From Fibrobacter sp. (lineage in GTDB: Bacteria > Fibrobacterota > Fibrobacteria > Fibrobacterales > Fibrobacteraceae): a DNA stretch of 22,706 nucleotides. Shown in pieces: positions 1 through 7,212 of the stretch. A model generated the notes under the pieces. The model saw only the letters and a program-made list of their open reading frames with translations. It ran no database searches and had not been told where the DNA came from. Location: assembly GCA_012841225.1 (NCBI GenBank), contig DUVD01000114.1:1-22706 (forward strand), given 5' to 3'. Positions within the stretch are counted from its first letter, which is position 1, and each line of letters starts with the position of its first letter. Made by a program: the position numbers and the translations under genes.

Positions 1-446
1 TATAGGTCTTTATTACGGGAACAAAACACCTTTAAACACATCAAACCAACCACATTAGCAGAGCCATAAATGTAATGATCTAGGTCTTTTGTCGTTTCAT
101 ACTTAGACTTAGTTAAATCCGCTCTCATGCTATCCATAAAAGCGCTAATATGCTCTCTTTCAATTTCATGCTTATGCGCGGTGTCCGCAAAAGCCATTAA
201 AATCGTGTTAGTACTAATGTTATTTTCTAACGCATAATCAAGATCAATCGTTAACTTATCGAGCAAAAAGGCCTTATCAAAACCATGAAAACTGTCTACA
301 ATTTCATCTGCTAAACGCACAAAACCGTAAATGGCATAAATGGCCTCTCTGTTTTCTTTATCCAAGAGAGAAGAAGCCATGTAAAACGACGTGCTATACT
401 CCTTAGTCATTAGTTGAGAAATTTTATAGCTGCTTTCGATATACAA
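1..446 (-). CDS. Phytoene/squalene synthase family protein (5' part, runs off left edge)
   Basis: Head-to-head prenyl transferase of the phytoene/squalene synthase family, which condenses two prenyl diphosphates into a C30 or C40 carotenoid/triterpene precursor. About 148 codons are present and the 3' part lies outside the window. Visible hallmarks are YSTSFYMAS near the N-terminus, AIYAIYGFVRLADEIVDSF with the first aspartate-rich DxxxD motif, FMDSMRADL, and DLDHYIYGSANVVGL. The second aspartate-rich motif is not in the window. I place the start at TTG 446, because the 12 residues it adds before the ATG at 408-410 (LYIESSYKISQL) resemble the usual N-terminal extension of the family; an in-frame TAA lies a short way upstream of this TTG. 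The ATG at 410 is the alternative. The family is clear; whether the product is phytoene, squalene or diapophytoene cannot be told from this fragment. Confidence 0.85.
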   Translation of the reverse strand, partial: MYIESSYKISQLMTKEYSTSFYMASSLLDKENREAIYAIYGFVRLADEIVDSFHGFDKAFLLDKLTIDLDYALENNISTNTILMAFADTAHKHEIEREHISAFMDSMRADLTKSKYETTKDLDHYIYGSANVVGLMCLKVFCSRNKDL

Positions 447-603
447 ATCGATACCTATAAAAAATTTTCCTAGTCTTTAATTGAACTCTCATGCATAATA
501 TTATGGAGAAATCTGTAAATTGCTCTGTTATTAAAATTAACTGGACAAAATATAATCCCTTCGTTTTATTAAAGTAAAAACGATTGTTTTTTTTGGTGTT
601 TTG

Positions 604-660
604 TTGTACTTTTTATTTATAATTATTTTAATTTCCATTATTAAACATTTATTTTGTTTA
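604..660 (+). promoter_or_regulatory. Candidate promoter and operator of the arsenic operon
   Basis: TTGTAC (604-609) and TTTAAT (627-632) are separated by 17 bases and could be a sigma-70 type -35/-10 pair. Just downstream, where transcription would begin, is an inverted repeat TAAACA (642-647) / TGTTTA (655-660) with a 7-base spacer, followed by a further TAAAC at 666-670. A dyad over the start site fits repression by an ArsR-type regulator, but the region is very AT-rich and no arsR gene is in the window. The rest of the 447-728 gap shows nothing else I can support. Confidence 0.3.
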
Positions 661-728
661 GTTGGTAAACCGCATTTTTTTCCTCATTAAGGGCGAATTT
701 AATGCAAAATATTTTTTAGGAGCTTATT

Positions 729-1172
729 TTGAATCAAAAACTCCAGGTTTTATTTCTCTGTACAGGCAACTCTTGCCGTAGCCAAATGGCAGAGGGCTGG
801 GCCAAGCATCTTAAAGCCGATATCATTGACGCCTATTCTGCAGGCATCGAGACTCACGGTTTGAATCCTAATGCGGTTAAAGTCATGGCCGAGGTGGGCA
901 TCGATATTTCAAAGAATAGGTCTAAACACATCGATGAATTTAAAAATGTTGTTTTTGATCTTGTTATTACTGTTTGTGAGCACGCTCATGAACTTTGCCC
1001 CATACTCCCAGGAAAACATAAAATAATTAACATGAGCTTTGATGACCCACCTAGAATGGCTAAAGAATTAGCCGAAAAAGGTGGCTCTGAAGAGGAACAA
1101 ATGCAATGCTACCGTAAAATTCGTGATGAGATTAAAGTCTTTGTAGAAAAATTACCCTCGATAAGCGTTTAA
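729..1172 (+). CDS. arsC: Arsenate reductase, thioredoxin-coupled (LMW-PTP type)
   Basis: Reduces arsenate to arsenite in the cytosol with electrons from thioredoxin. The 147-residue protein has the low-molecular-weight phosphatase fold: P-loop CTGNSCRS with nucleophile Cys11, the redox-relay pair Cys83 and Cys90 in VCEHAHELCP (the spacing known from the Staphylococcus pI258 ArsC class), and the catalytic aspartate loop FDDPPR near residue 105. The three cysteines separate it from true tyrosine phosphatases, which lack the 83/90 pair. The start is TTG at 729, preceded by TAGGAG at 717-722. It is the first gene of an operon with a permease and a thioredoxin-like protein, which supports an arsenic role. 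No arsR is adjacent. Confidence 0.9.
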   Translation: MNQKLQVLFLCTGNSCRSQMAEGWAKHLKADIIDAYSAGIETHGLNPNAVKVMAEVGIDISKNRSKHIDEFKNVVFDLVITVCEHAHELCPILPGKHKIINMSFDDPPRMAKELAEKGGSEEEQMQCYRKIRDEIKVFVEKLPSISV

Positions 1173-1200
1173 CATAAAATTATTTTCTGGAGAGGCGTTT

Positions 1201-2496
1201 GTGGATTGGAAATCGGAATGGAAAAAACTAGCGGTGATTCTTGGAGTTTTTCTTGCTTTTTTCTACTTGCCTGTGGGTACGGAACGATTTGATAATGCCA
1301 TTATGGAAGCGCTTTATCTCGCAAAGTGGTACGCACAAGAACACGTTTTGCTTTGCCTAGTTCCAGCCTTCTTTATAGCCGGTGCCATTTCTGTATTTGT
1401 TGGACAAGGCTCCGTAATGAAGTACTTAGGTGCTAAGGCAAATAAAATATTAGCTTACGGCGTGGCATCGGTTTCTGGTAGTATTTTAGCCGTTTGCTCT
1501 TGCACTGTGCTCCCTTTGTTTGCAGGCATTTACCGCATGGGAGCAGGGCTTGGCCCCGCCACGACATTCCTATACTCAGGTCCCGCCATTAATGTATTAG
1601 CAATTGTTTTAACAGCGAAGGTACTCGGTCTACCACTCGGCATTGCTCGCGCGGTGGGGGCCATTATATTTAGCATCATCATTGGGGTGCTCATGCACCT
1701 AATTTTTATTAAAGAAGAACGTCTCAAGGCAGAAGCCCAAATGCTTTTGCCAGATGAAGAAGTTAAACGACCACTCTGGAAAAATGCTCTATATTTTGGC
1801 TCTTTAGTAGGTATTCTCGTCTTTGCCAATTGGGGAAGCTCTAATGATACTGGCGTTTGGGCGAGCATTTACTATTACAAATGGTGGATTACTTCATTTT
1901 TTGCAATCTCATTAGGCATAATACTTATTCGTTGGTTCGAATTAGCTTGGTGGAAAATTTTGGTAATCGCAACGCCAGTCACGGGATTTGCCATAGCCTT
2001 TTCTGAACAGCCTTTAATCGCTTTCGCGGCGGGAATTGTTGGGATTTCATATTTTACAAGTAAAGATAAAGGGGAAACTGGTGAGTGGTTCTCCTCTTCG
2101 TGGGGTTTTGCTAAACAGATTATGCCCCTCCTTCTTTTTGGCATTTTAATTGCTGGAGCTCTTCTTGGACGAGTGGGTCACGAGGGCTTAATCCCTTCCG
2201 AATGGGTGGCAAAAGCCGTTGGAGGCAATTCTTTTTCGTCAAACTTCTTTGCCTCTTTTGCCGGCGCCTTTATGTACTTTGCAACGCTCACCGAAGTGCC
2301 TATCTTACAAGGTCTTATTGGAAATGGCATGGGTAAGGGCCCAGCTCTTGCACTTCTTCTTTCTGGGCCAGCATTAAGCTTACCCAACATGCTCGTCATT
2401 CGAAGTGTTTTAGGCGTAAAAAAAACAGTCGTGTTTGTAAGCTTAGTTATAATTATGGCGACTATTAGCGGCATTATTTTTGGCAACTTATTTTGA
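1201..2496 (+). CDS. COG0701/ArsP-type permease
   Basis: Polytopic inner-membrane permease of 431 residues in the family that includes ArsP (PF03773), some members of which export trivalent or methylated arsenicals. Visible features are about ten hydrophobic segments, the conserved motif AVCSCTVLPLFAGI around residue 100, and two related SGPA repeats: FLYSGPAINVLA around residue 125 and LLLSGPALSLPN around residue 394. The duplicated SGPA motif is typical of this family's two-repeat architecture. The start is GTG 1201 with GGAGAGG at 1189-1195; it follows arsC by 28 bases. The genomic link to ArsC and a CxxC protein argues for export of arsenite or an organoarsenical. The exact substrate cannot be read from sequence, and other COG0701 members have non-arsenic roles. 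Confidence 0.85.
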   Translation: MDWKSEWKKLAVILGVFLAFFYLPVGTERFDNAIMEALYLAKWYAQEHVLLCLVPAFFIAGAISVFVGQGSVMKYLGAKANKILAYGVASVSGSILAVCSCTVLPLFAGIYRMGAGLGPATTFLYSGPAINVLAIVLTAKVLGLPLGIARAVGAIIFSIIIGVLMHLIFIKEERLKAEAQMLLPDEEVKRPLWKNALYFGSLVGILVFANWGSSNDTGVWASIYYYKWWITSFFAISLGIILIRWFELAWWKILVIATPVTGFAIAFSEQPLIAFAAGIVGISYFTSKDKGETGEWFSSSWGFAKQIMPLLLFGILIAGALLGRVGHEGLIPSEWVAKAVGGNSFSSNFFASFAGAFMYFATLTEVPILQGLIGNGMGKGPALALLLSGPALSLPNMLVIRSVLGVKKTVVFVSLVIIMATISGIIFGNLF

Positions 2497-2519
2497 CAAG
2501 TTAAACACCGGAGTATAGA

Positions 2520-2750
2520 ATGAAAATACAAGTTTTAGGCACAGGGTGCCCCAAATGCAAAAAACTAGCCGAAGCCGTAGAGTTAGCCATCAAAGAGCTC
2601 GGGCTCGATTATGGTATAGAAAAAATAACAAATATTAACCAAATTATGGCGTTTGGAGTAATGGTAACGCCCGCTCTAGTTGTCAATGGAAGGGTTGTTT
2701 CTTCAGGTAAAATACCAACCACCGAAGCCATTAAAGAGTTTTTAAAATAA
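2520..2750 (+). CDS. Small thioredoxin-like disulfide protein
   Basis: A 76-residue single-domain thioredoxin-fold protein of the 'redox-active disulfide protein 2' type. The N-terminal beta strand leads into the active-site CPKC (Cys14, Cys17 in GTGCPKCKKLAE), and the cis-proline loop is VTPALVVNG around residues 49-57. Proteins of this family are repeatedly encoded beside COG0701 permeases. A plausible role is reducing ArsC or a cysteine motif on the permease; that is inference. It has no signal peptide, so it should be cytosolic. Start ATG 2520 has GGAG at 2511-2514 and lies 23 bases after the permease stop, so it is the last gene of the operon. Confidence 0.88.
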   Translation: MKIQVLGTGCPKCKKLAEAVELAIKELGLDYGIEKITNINQIMAFGVMVTPALVVNGRVVSSGKIPTTEAIKEFLK

Positions 2751-2812
2751 CAGTTTTTTTATGTGCATTAAATCTACAGCAAATTCTGGTGTCAATTTCC
2801 ACTCGCATTATG

Positions 2813-2855
2813 ACCGGGAAATTAGAATCTATTTAGATTCTGTATTTGGGTAGTT
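2813..2855 (+). terminator. Imperfect hairpin, likely end of the arsenic operon
   Basis: Stem AGAATC (2824-2829) / GATTCT (2836-2841) with a 6-base loop extends outward through AAAT (2819-2822) / ATTT (2844-2847) and ACC (2813-2815) / GGT (2849-2851), then TAGTTTT. It lies between the convergent thioredoxin-like gene and mscS. The stem is interrupted and the T run short, so it is a weak call. Confidence 0.4.
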
Positions 2856-2865
2856 TTAATCTTGA

Positions 2866-3678
2866 CTATTTTTCTATTTGGCGAACATGAACGTCCTGTT
2901 GCGGAAATGGAATGGTAATGCCCTCTAAGTCAAATTGCTTTTTAATGTTTTCTTGAAGAAAAAAGAAAAGATCCCAGTAATCAGAAGCCTTAACCCAGGG
3001 ACGAACTGCAAAATTAACGCTGTTCTCCGCCAAAGCAAGCACGGCAATCAAAGGGGCAGGGTCTTTTAATACACGAGGATCACTTTCAATAAGTCGAGTC
3101 AAAACAGCCTTGACTTTATCTATGTCATCATGATAACTCACCCCTACCACGATTTCAATACGACGAGTTTTTCGAGCATTGAAATTCACAATATTATCAC
3201 CGACAATTTTATTGTTTGGAACAAGTATTTTTCTGTTATCTGGAGATTTTAATTCTGTTGTAAAAATACCAATCGCAACTACACTGCCTGCCACTCCACC
3301 ACCTTCAATATAATCATCCACCTTAAATGGTTTAAAGATAATCATCATAATACCAGCAGCAAAACTTGAAAGAGAGCTTTGAAGGGCTAAACCAATTGCT
3401 AAACCAGCAGAAGCCAAAATCGCAACAAATGAAGCCGTATGAATCCCTAGCCGCCCAAGGACTGCAATGGCAACAAAAATCAAAATGACTATATAAGATA
3501 AACTAGAAACAAAAGAAATAAGAGTCTCGTCGACACGCGCACGCCCCATCAACCGGCGTAAGGAAGCCCTGATCAGTTTAGCAGCGAATACTCCTATAAT
3601 TAAAATGACTATAGCACCAAGGACATTAAGCCCATAAAGAGCAAGAAGCTCTTTTATCTTTAGTAAAGTCTCTTCCAT
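2866..3678 (-). CDS. mscS: Small-conductance mechanosensitive channel, MscS family
   Basis: Membrane-tension-gated channel that releases solutes on osmotic downshock. At 270 residues it has the minimal MscS architecture: TM1 (about 17-37), TM2 (about 60-80) and the glycine/alanine-rich pore helix TM3 (FVAILASAGLAIGLALQSS, about 88-107), followed by the MscS beta domain (KPFKVDDYIEGGGVAGSVVAIGIFT) and the C-terminal alpha/beta vestibule (LVPNNKIVGDNIVNF through IPFPQQDVHV). The IPFPQ ending is typical of full-length members. ATG 3678 has GAGGAG about 8 bases upstream. It is a single gene, convergent with the arsenic operon. Confidence 0.93.
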   Translation of the reverse strand: MEETLLKIKELLALYGLNVLGAIVILIIGVFAAKLIRASLRRLMGRARVDETLISFVSSLSYIVILIFVAIAVLGRLGIHTASFVAILASAGLAIGLALQSSLSSFAAGIMMIIFKPFKVDDYIEGGGVAGSVVAIGIFTTELKSPDNRKILVPNNKIVGDNIVNFNARKTRRIEIVVGVSYHDDIDKVKAVLTRLIESDPRVLKDPAPLIAVLALAENSVNFAVRPWVKASDYWDLFFFLQENIKKQFDLEGITIPFPQQDVHVRQIEK

Positions 3679-3888
3679 TAGACACTCCTCATTAAGCCTT
3701 CGCCATGTTTTCGTTTATTAAAAAAGTCACCATAAAGCAAATGTAAAAAATAAACTAACATTCAATTGTATTTTGGTTAGAAATAGTCCTCATCTATTGG
3801 AATATACAATAAAGCTAGCATTGTATGAGCGAGCACCTCTTTTCTAATTTTTATTGAAACTCAAACTACTAGTAAAGAAACATTTACT

Positions 3889-4003
3889 TTAACTTGTATG
3901 GAATTTAATTTATATTAAATTTATTCTTAGATTAAAATTAAACGACCAATTCAGTTTAATCACAGCTATGGGCCCTCGCTTTTAAAAGCGGGGGTCTTTT
4001 TAT
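3889..4003 (+). ncRNA. Possible small RNA with its own promoter and terminator
   Basis: No protein gene fits in 3679-4150. A possible promoter TTAACT (3889-3894) and TATATT (3911-3916), spacer 16, would start a transcript near 3923. It would contain an AT-rich hairpin ATTAAAC (3937-3943) / GTTTAAT (3954-3960) with a 10-base loop, a short single-stranded CACAGCTAT stretch, and a strong intrinsic terminator at 3971-3996. The result is a structured RNA of about 80 bases. It matches no RNA family I recognise, and the promoter is only approximate in AT-rich DNA. Confidence 0.3.
3971..4002 (+). terminator. Strong intrinsic terminator with no gene upstream on its strand
   Basis: GC-rich stem 3971-3980 / 3987-3996 (GGCCCTCGCT pairing with AGCGGGGGTC, including G-U pairs) and a TTTAAA loop, followed by TTTTTATA. 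Its T run lies only on the plus strand, yet the nearest plus-strand gene ends at 2750 with the oppositely oriented mscS in between. It therefore implies an unrecognised plus-strand transcript. Confidence 0.75.
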
Positions 4004-4146
4004 ATAATAAGAGTGCTTTTTTAATTATTAATTAGGGCTATTTGAATAACAAACAGGGTTGCTCGTAAGTTTTTACATCAAAAACCTTAAAATCTACTAA
4101 TCCTTTTAACAATTATAATGCTTCGCCATTAACAACCGTTTAAAAT

Positions 4147-4181
4147 AAAAAAAACTCGATATAGTTATATCGAGTTTTTTT
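4147..4181 (-). terminator. Intrinsic terminator of the cimA-hisD-tRNA-Pro transcript
   Basis: Nine-base-pair perfect stem CTCGATATA (4155-4163) / TATATCGAG (4166-4174), flanked by A8 on one side and T7 on the other, so it can work in both directions. It begins two bases past the tRNA 3' end on the minus strand. Confidence 0.85.
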
Positions 4182-4182
4182 A

Positions 4183-4256
4183 TCGGGATAGCCAGATTCG
4201 AACTGACGACATTCTGCTCCCAAAGCAGACGCTCTACCAGACTGAGCTACATCCCG
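4183..4256 (-). tRNA. tRNA-Pro (anticodon UGG)
   Basis: A 74-base cloverleaf on the minus strand. The acceptor stem CGGGATG/TATCCCG pairs with one G-U; the D arm is GCTCAGTCTGGTAGAGC; the anticodon arm is TCTGC-TTTGGGA-GCAGA, giving anticodon TGG; the T loop is TTCGAAT; the discriminator base is A. CCA is not encoded, since the next bases are TAA. It lies 41 bases after the hisD stop and directly before a terminator, so it is probably processed from the hisD transcript unless it has its own promoter. Confidence 0.96.
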
Positions 4257-4297
4257 AATGGGCCATAAATATAACAAAGCTTTTTAAAAATGCAAGA

Positions 4298-5569
4298 TTA
4301 CAATCGCTTTAAAACAGCTTGAGCATGATGATAAAATCCTTCCGCCATGGCAATTGAGGCAATTGCCTTACCATTTTTGGTTATAGCGGTCGAAGTGTAC
4401 TCAATAATGCTTGTTCTTTTTATGAAATCATAAACGCCTAAGGGGCTAGAAAAACGAGCTGTACCATTAGTCGGTAAAACATGGTTAGGGCCTGCAAAAT
4501 AATCACCAACTGATTCACTAGAAAATGGACCTATAAAAATAGCGCCAGCGTTTTCTATGGATTCAGACATGGCTTTAGCTTCAAAAGTCATAATTTCTAG
4601 GTGTTCAGGAGCAATTTTATTAGCAATTTCGATGCCGTCAAACCAATTGTCTACAACAAGAATCCGCCCATACTGCTCTAAGGTTTTTTCTAATAGTTCT
4701 TTTTTAGGCGAGTTTTCCACCTGAATATCAACACAAGCGGCAATCATTTGAGCAACATCGTTGCTATCGGTAATGCAGATAGCGGCTTCAAAACCTGACC
4801 CATGTTCCGCTTGGGCAAGCAAGTCAGCGGCCACAAAATCGGGATCACAAGTGTAATCGGCAAGAACAAGGATTTCGGAAGGGCCGGCGATCATATCGAT
4901 GTCGACAATCCCAAAAACTTCTTTTTTAGCAATAGCGGCAAAGACGTTACCAGGACCAACGATTTTATCGACTGGCTCGACTCCTTTAACACCATAGGCC
5001 AAAAGCCCAATAGCCTGAGCTCCACCAACATGATATACTTCTGTAATACCAAGTTCTTTTAAAACAAAAGCCAGAGCGGGTTCTAAACCATTTTTGATTG
5101 GAGTTACCACCACAATTTCAGGAACTCCAGCTACAATAGCGGGCACGGCATTCATAATCACAGTACTTGGGTAAGAACCTGATCCACCGGGAACATAAAG
5201 CCCAACGCGGCGCATGGGGCGAATACGTTGCCCAAGAACCACACCATCTTTTCCTTGTATTTCCCAAGATTGTTCCACTTGATTCTCGTGAAAAACACGC
5301 ACATTTTTAATAGCTTGCTTTAACGCCCTTTGCAAAGCTGGAGGCGCTTGAAGCGCCGCTTTTTCAATTGCTGCCGGCGAAATTAACAAGCGATTTCCCT
5401 TTAATCCATCGTAAGCTTTCGCGTATTCAATTACTTTAGAGCGTCCATGAGTGCGTATATCTAAAAGAATTTGATCCACTTTTTGCTGGATTTCTTTAGT
5501 CGGTGCAATATGACGTGAGCATAAGCGTTTAATTTCTGGAGAATTCGGCTTGACTTTTAGTATTTTCAT
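4298..5569 (-). CDS. hisD: Histidinol dehydrogenase
   Basis: Catalyses the last two steps of histidine synthesis, L-histidinol to L-histidine with two NAD+, as a zinc enzyme. At 423 residues it is close to the usual 430. Recognisable blocks are the family loop GLYVPGGSGSYPST, the GPGNVFAAIAK NAD-site region, zinc ligands in LLAQAEHGS (Gln and His), the catalytic pair Glu-His in KIAPEHLEIM, the third zinc ligand in SVGDYFAGPNH, and a C-terminal His in AEGFYHHAQAV. It starts 16 bases after cimA stops, with AAGG about 9 bases before ATG 5569. It is the second gene of a cimA-hisD operon. No other his gene is in the window, so histidine genes are scattered in this genome. Confidence 0.96.
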   Translation of the reverse strand: MKILKVKPNSPEIKRLCSRHIAPTKEIQQKVDQILLDIRTHGRSKVIEYAKAYDGLKGNRLLISPAAIEKAALQAPPALQRALKQAIKNVRVFHENQVEQSWEIQGKDGVVLGQRIRPMRRVGLYVPGGSGSYPSTVIMNAVPAIVAGVPEIVVVTPIKNGLEPALAFVLKELGITEVYHVGGAQAIGLLAYGVKGVEPVDKIVGPGNVFAAIAKKEVFGIVDIDMIAGPSEILVLADYTCDPDFVAADLLAQAEHGSGFEAAICITDSNDVAQMIAACVDIQVENSPKKELLEKTLEQYGRILVVDNWFDGIEIANKIAPEHLEIMTFEAKAMSESIENAGAIFIGPFSSESVGDYFAGPNHVLPTNGTARFSSPLGVYDFIKRTSIIEYTSTAITKNGKAIASIAMAEGFYHHAQAVLKRL

Positions 5570-5585
5570 TAGAAGCTAACCTTTT

Positions 5586-7151
5586 TCACTTAGTATCTTT
5601 AAGGATTTTGTAGCAAAGGCCGTCGACTAAGGCAAGCCAAGATGCTTCGATAATATTCGCACTCACTCCAGCAACGTTCCATTGTTCATTTTCGTCACCA
5701 AAAGTGGTCCAAACCCTCACTTTAGCATCTGAGCCTACATTTGATCCCAAAACGCGCACTTTAAAGTCGTCTAAACGTACTTTTGCTAAGCATGGAAAAT
5801 AGGGAAGCAAAGCCTTGCGTAGGGCTGCATCTAAAGCATTCACCGGGCCATCACCTTCGCAAACCTGGTGGTTAACTTCTTTACCAACTCTAAGTTTTAC
5901 AGAGGCCTGCGAGACACTAACGCCATCGAGCGTTTTATCTTCGATGACACGGTAGTTTAAAACTTCAAAAGGCTCTTTGAACAGGCCTAAGCTGCGAGAG
6001 GCGAGCATTTTAAAACTGGCTTCTGCTGAATCAAAATGCCAACCAGCATTTTCACGTTCTTTGATTAATTTTAAAAGCTGGGCTACTCGCTCGTCTTTTT
6101 TATCGATGCCAGGCTCTATTTCTCTTAATTTTTCGACAACAAGAGAACCACCCGCTTGATCACTAGTGACAAAAACGCGATCATTGCCAACACTAAGAGG
6201 ATCGATATGCTCAAAACTACGAGGGACTTTCATGACTCCGTCGATATGGGCACCACCCTTGTGGGCAAATGCCGCATCGCCAATATAGGGAGCCCTAACA
6301 TCACTGGGTAAATTAACGATTTGATCGATGCCCAAACTTAAAGAACGAAGTTTCGCTATGCTTTGTTCTGCAAAAAACGTCTCGTTCATTTTAAAATGCA
6401 AGTTAGCAGCTACAGTCGTTAAATTGGCATTGCCACAACGCTCGCCGTACCCATTAAAAACGCCCTGTACCATAATGGCACCACTTTTTACAGCGTAAAG
6501 GGTGTTCGCCACGCCTAAACCAGAATCGTTGTGAACGTGCACCCCTAATGGAGTGGAAAACTGTTCTTTGATGGCTTTGGTCATCTCTTCAACTTCCCAA
6601 GGCATTGTACCACCATTGGTATCACAAAGAACCAAAAAATCAGCGCCACCACGTTCAGCAGCCTTTAATGTATCTATAGCATATTGCGGATTTGCTTTGT
6701 AGCCATCAAAAAAATGTTCTGCATCGTAACAGACTTCTTCAGAGTGCTTTTTTAAGTACGCAATAGAAGATTCAATCATGTCTAAATTTTCTTCTAAAGT
6801 GGTGCGAATAATTTCAGTGACGTGCAGATCCCAAGTTTTACCAAATATGGTCTTAACAGGGGCTTCGCTTGCTACCAAAGCCTGTAATAGGGGGTCATCT
6901 TCGGCCAAAATACCTGGGCGACGGGTGCAGCCAAAGGCAGCTATTTTAGCGTGTTTTAACTTTACTTCTTTTATTTTTTTAAAAAACTCTTCGTCTGTAG
7001 GGTTGCTCGGATTGGGCCACCCCCCTTCAATATAATCAATCCCAAATGAGTCTAATAACCGTGCAATTTGCAGTTTATCGGCTAAAGAAAGGCTAATTTT
7101 TCGGTCTTGATTTCCATCTCTAAGAGTCGTATCGTATAAGTATGCTTTCAT
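5586..7151 (-). CDS. cimA: (R)-citramalate synthase
   Basis: Condenses pyruvate and acetyl-CoA to (R)-citramalate, the entry to the threonine-independent isoleucine route. It belongs to the 2-isopropylmalate synthase superfamily. The N-terminal TIM barrel begins YDTTLRDGNQD, with IEGGWPNPSNPTD characteristic of CimA rather than LeuA; the metal-binding HVHND and the GYGERCGNANL motif follow. A C-terminal LeuA-type dimer/regulatory domain occupies about the last 120 residues (VLNYRVIED through the end), where isoleucine feedback would act. I chose ATG 7151 (521 residues) over the in-frame TTG 7169 because family members start just before the YDTTLRDG strand. No Shine-Dalgarno is visible. It is divergent from the giant activase. 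Confidence 0.92.
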   Translation of the reverse strand: MKAYLYDTTLRDGNQDRKISLSLADKLQIARLLDSFGIDYIEGGWPNPSNPTDEEFFKKIKEVKLKHAKIAAFGCTRRPGILAEDDPLLQALVASEAPVKTIFGKTWDLHVTEIIRTTLEENLDMIESSIAYLKKHSEEVCYDAEHFFDGYKANPQYAIDTLKAAERGGADFLVLCDTNGGTMPWEVEEMTKAIKEQFSTPLGVHVHNDSGLGVANTLYAVKSGAIMVQGVFNGYGERCGNANLTTVAANLHFKMNETFFAEQSIAKLRSLSLGIDQIVNLPSDVRAPYIGDAAFAHKGGAHIDGVMKVPRSFEHIDPLSVGNDRVFVTSDQAGGSLVVEKLREIEPGIDKKDERVAQLLKLIKERENAGWHFDSAEASFKMLASRSLGLFKEPFEVLNYRVIEDKTLDGVSVSQASVKLRVGKEVNHQVCEGDGPVNALDAALRKALLPYFPCLAKVRLDDFKVRVLGSNVGSDAKVRVWTTFGDENEQWNVAGVSANIIEASWLALVDGLCYKILKDTK

Positions 7152-7212
7152 ATTTAACAAAGATAACAAATATACAACTCAAATTTTTATTTCTTTCTAA
7201 ATTTCTCTTATT
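7152..7212. promoter_or_regulatory. Short divergent intergenic region cimA / activase
   Basis: Only 61 AT-rich bases separate two divergent start codons, and neither has a Shine-Dalgarno sequence. On the plus strand TAAATTTC (7198-7205) lies 7 bases before the activase ATG. On the minus strand TATCTTTG (7158-7165) and TATATTTG (7167-7174) lie just before cimA. These resemble the TAnnTTTG -7 element known from Bacteroidetes promoters, which would imply leaderless or near-leaderless mRNAs. This is pattern matching in AT-rich DNA only. Confidence 0.3.

Noticed and set aside
593..623. Alternative arsC promoter TTGGTG / TATAAT
   Set aside because: The TATAAT at 618-623 is perfect, but the only -35-like hexamer leaves a 19-base spacer; the 604-632 pair has a 17-base spacer. 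AT-rich sequence makes both uncertain.
4183..4256. tRNA-Pro as an integration site
   Set aside because: No integrase, phage gene or duplicated tRNA 3' end is seen in the flanking sequence; both sides are ordinary chromosomal genes.
4802..5062. Open frame of 86 codons on the plus strand inside hisD
   Set aside because: Opposite the conserved catalytic part of hisD, no family features.
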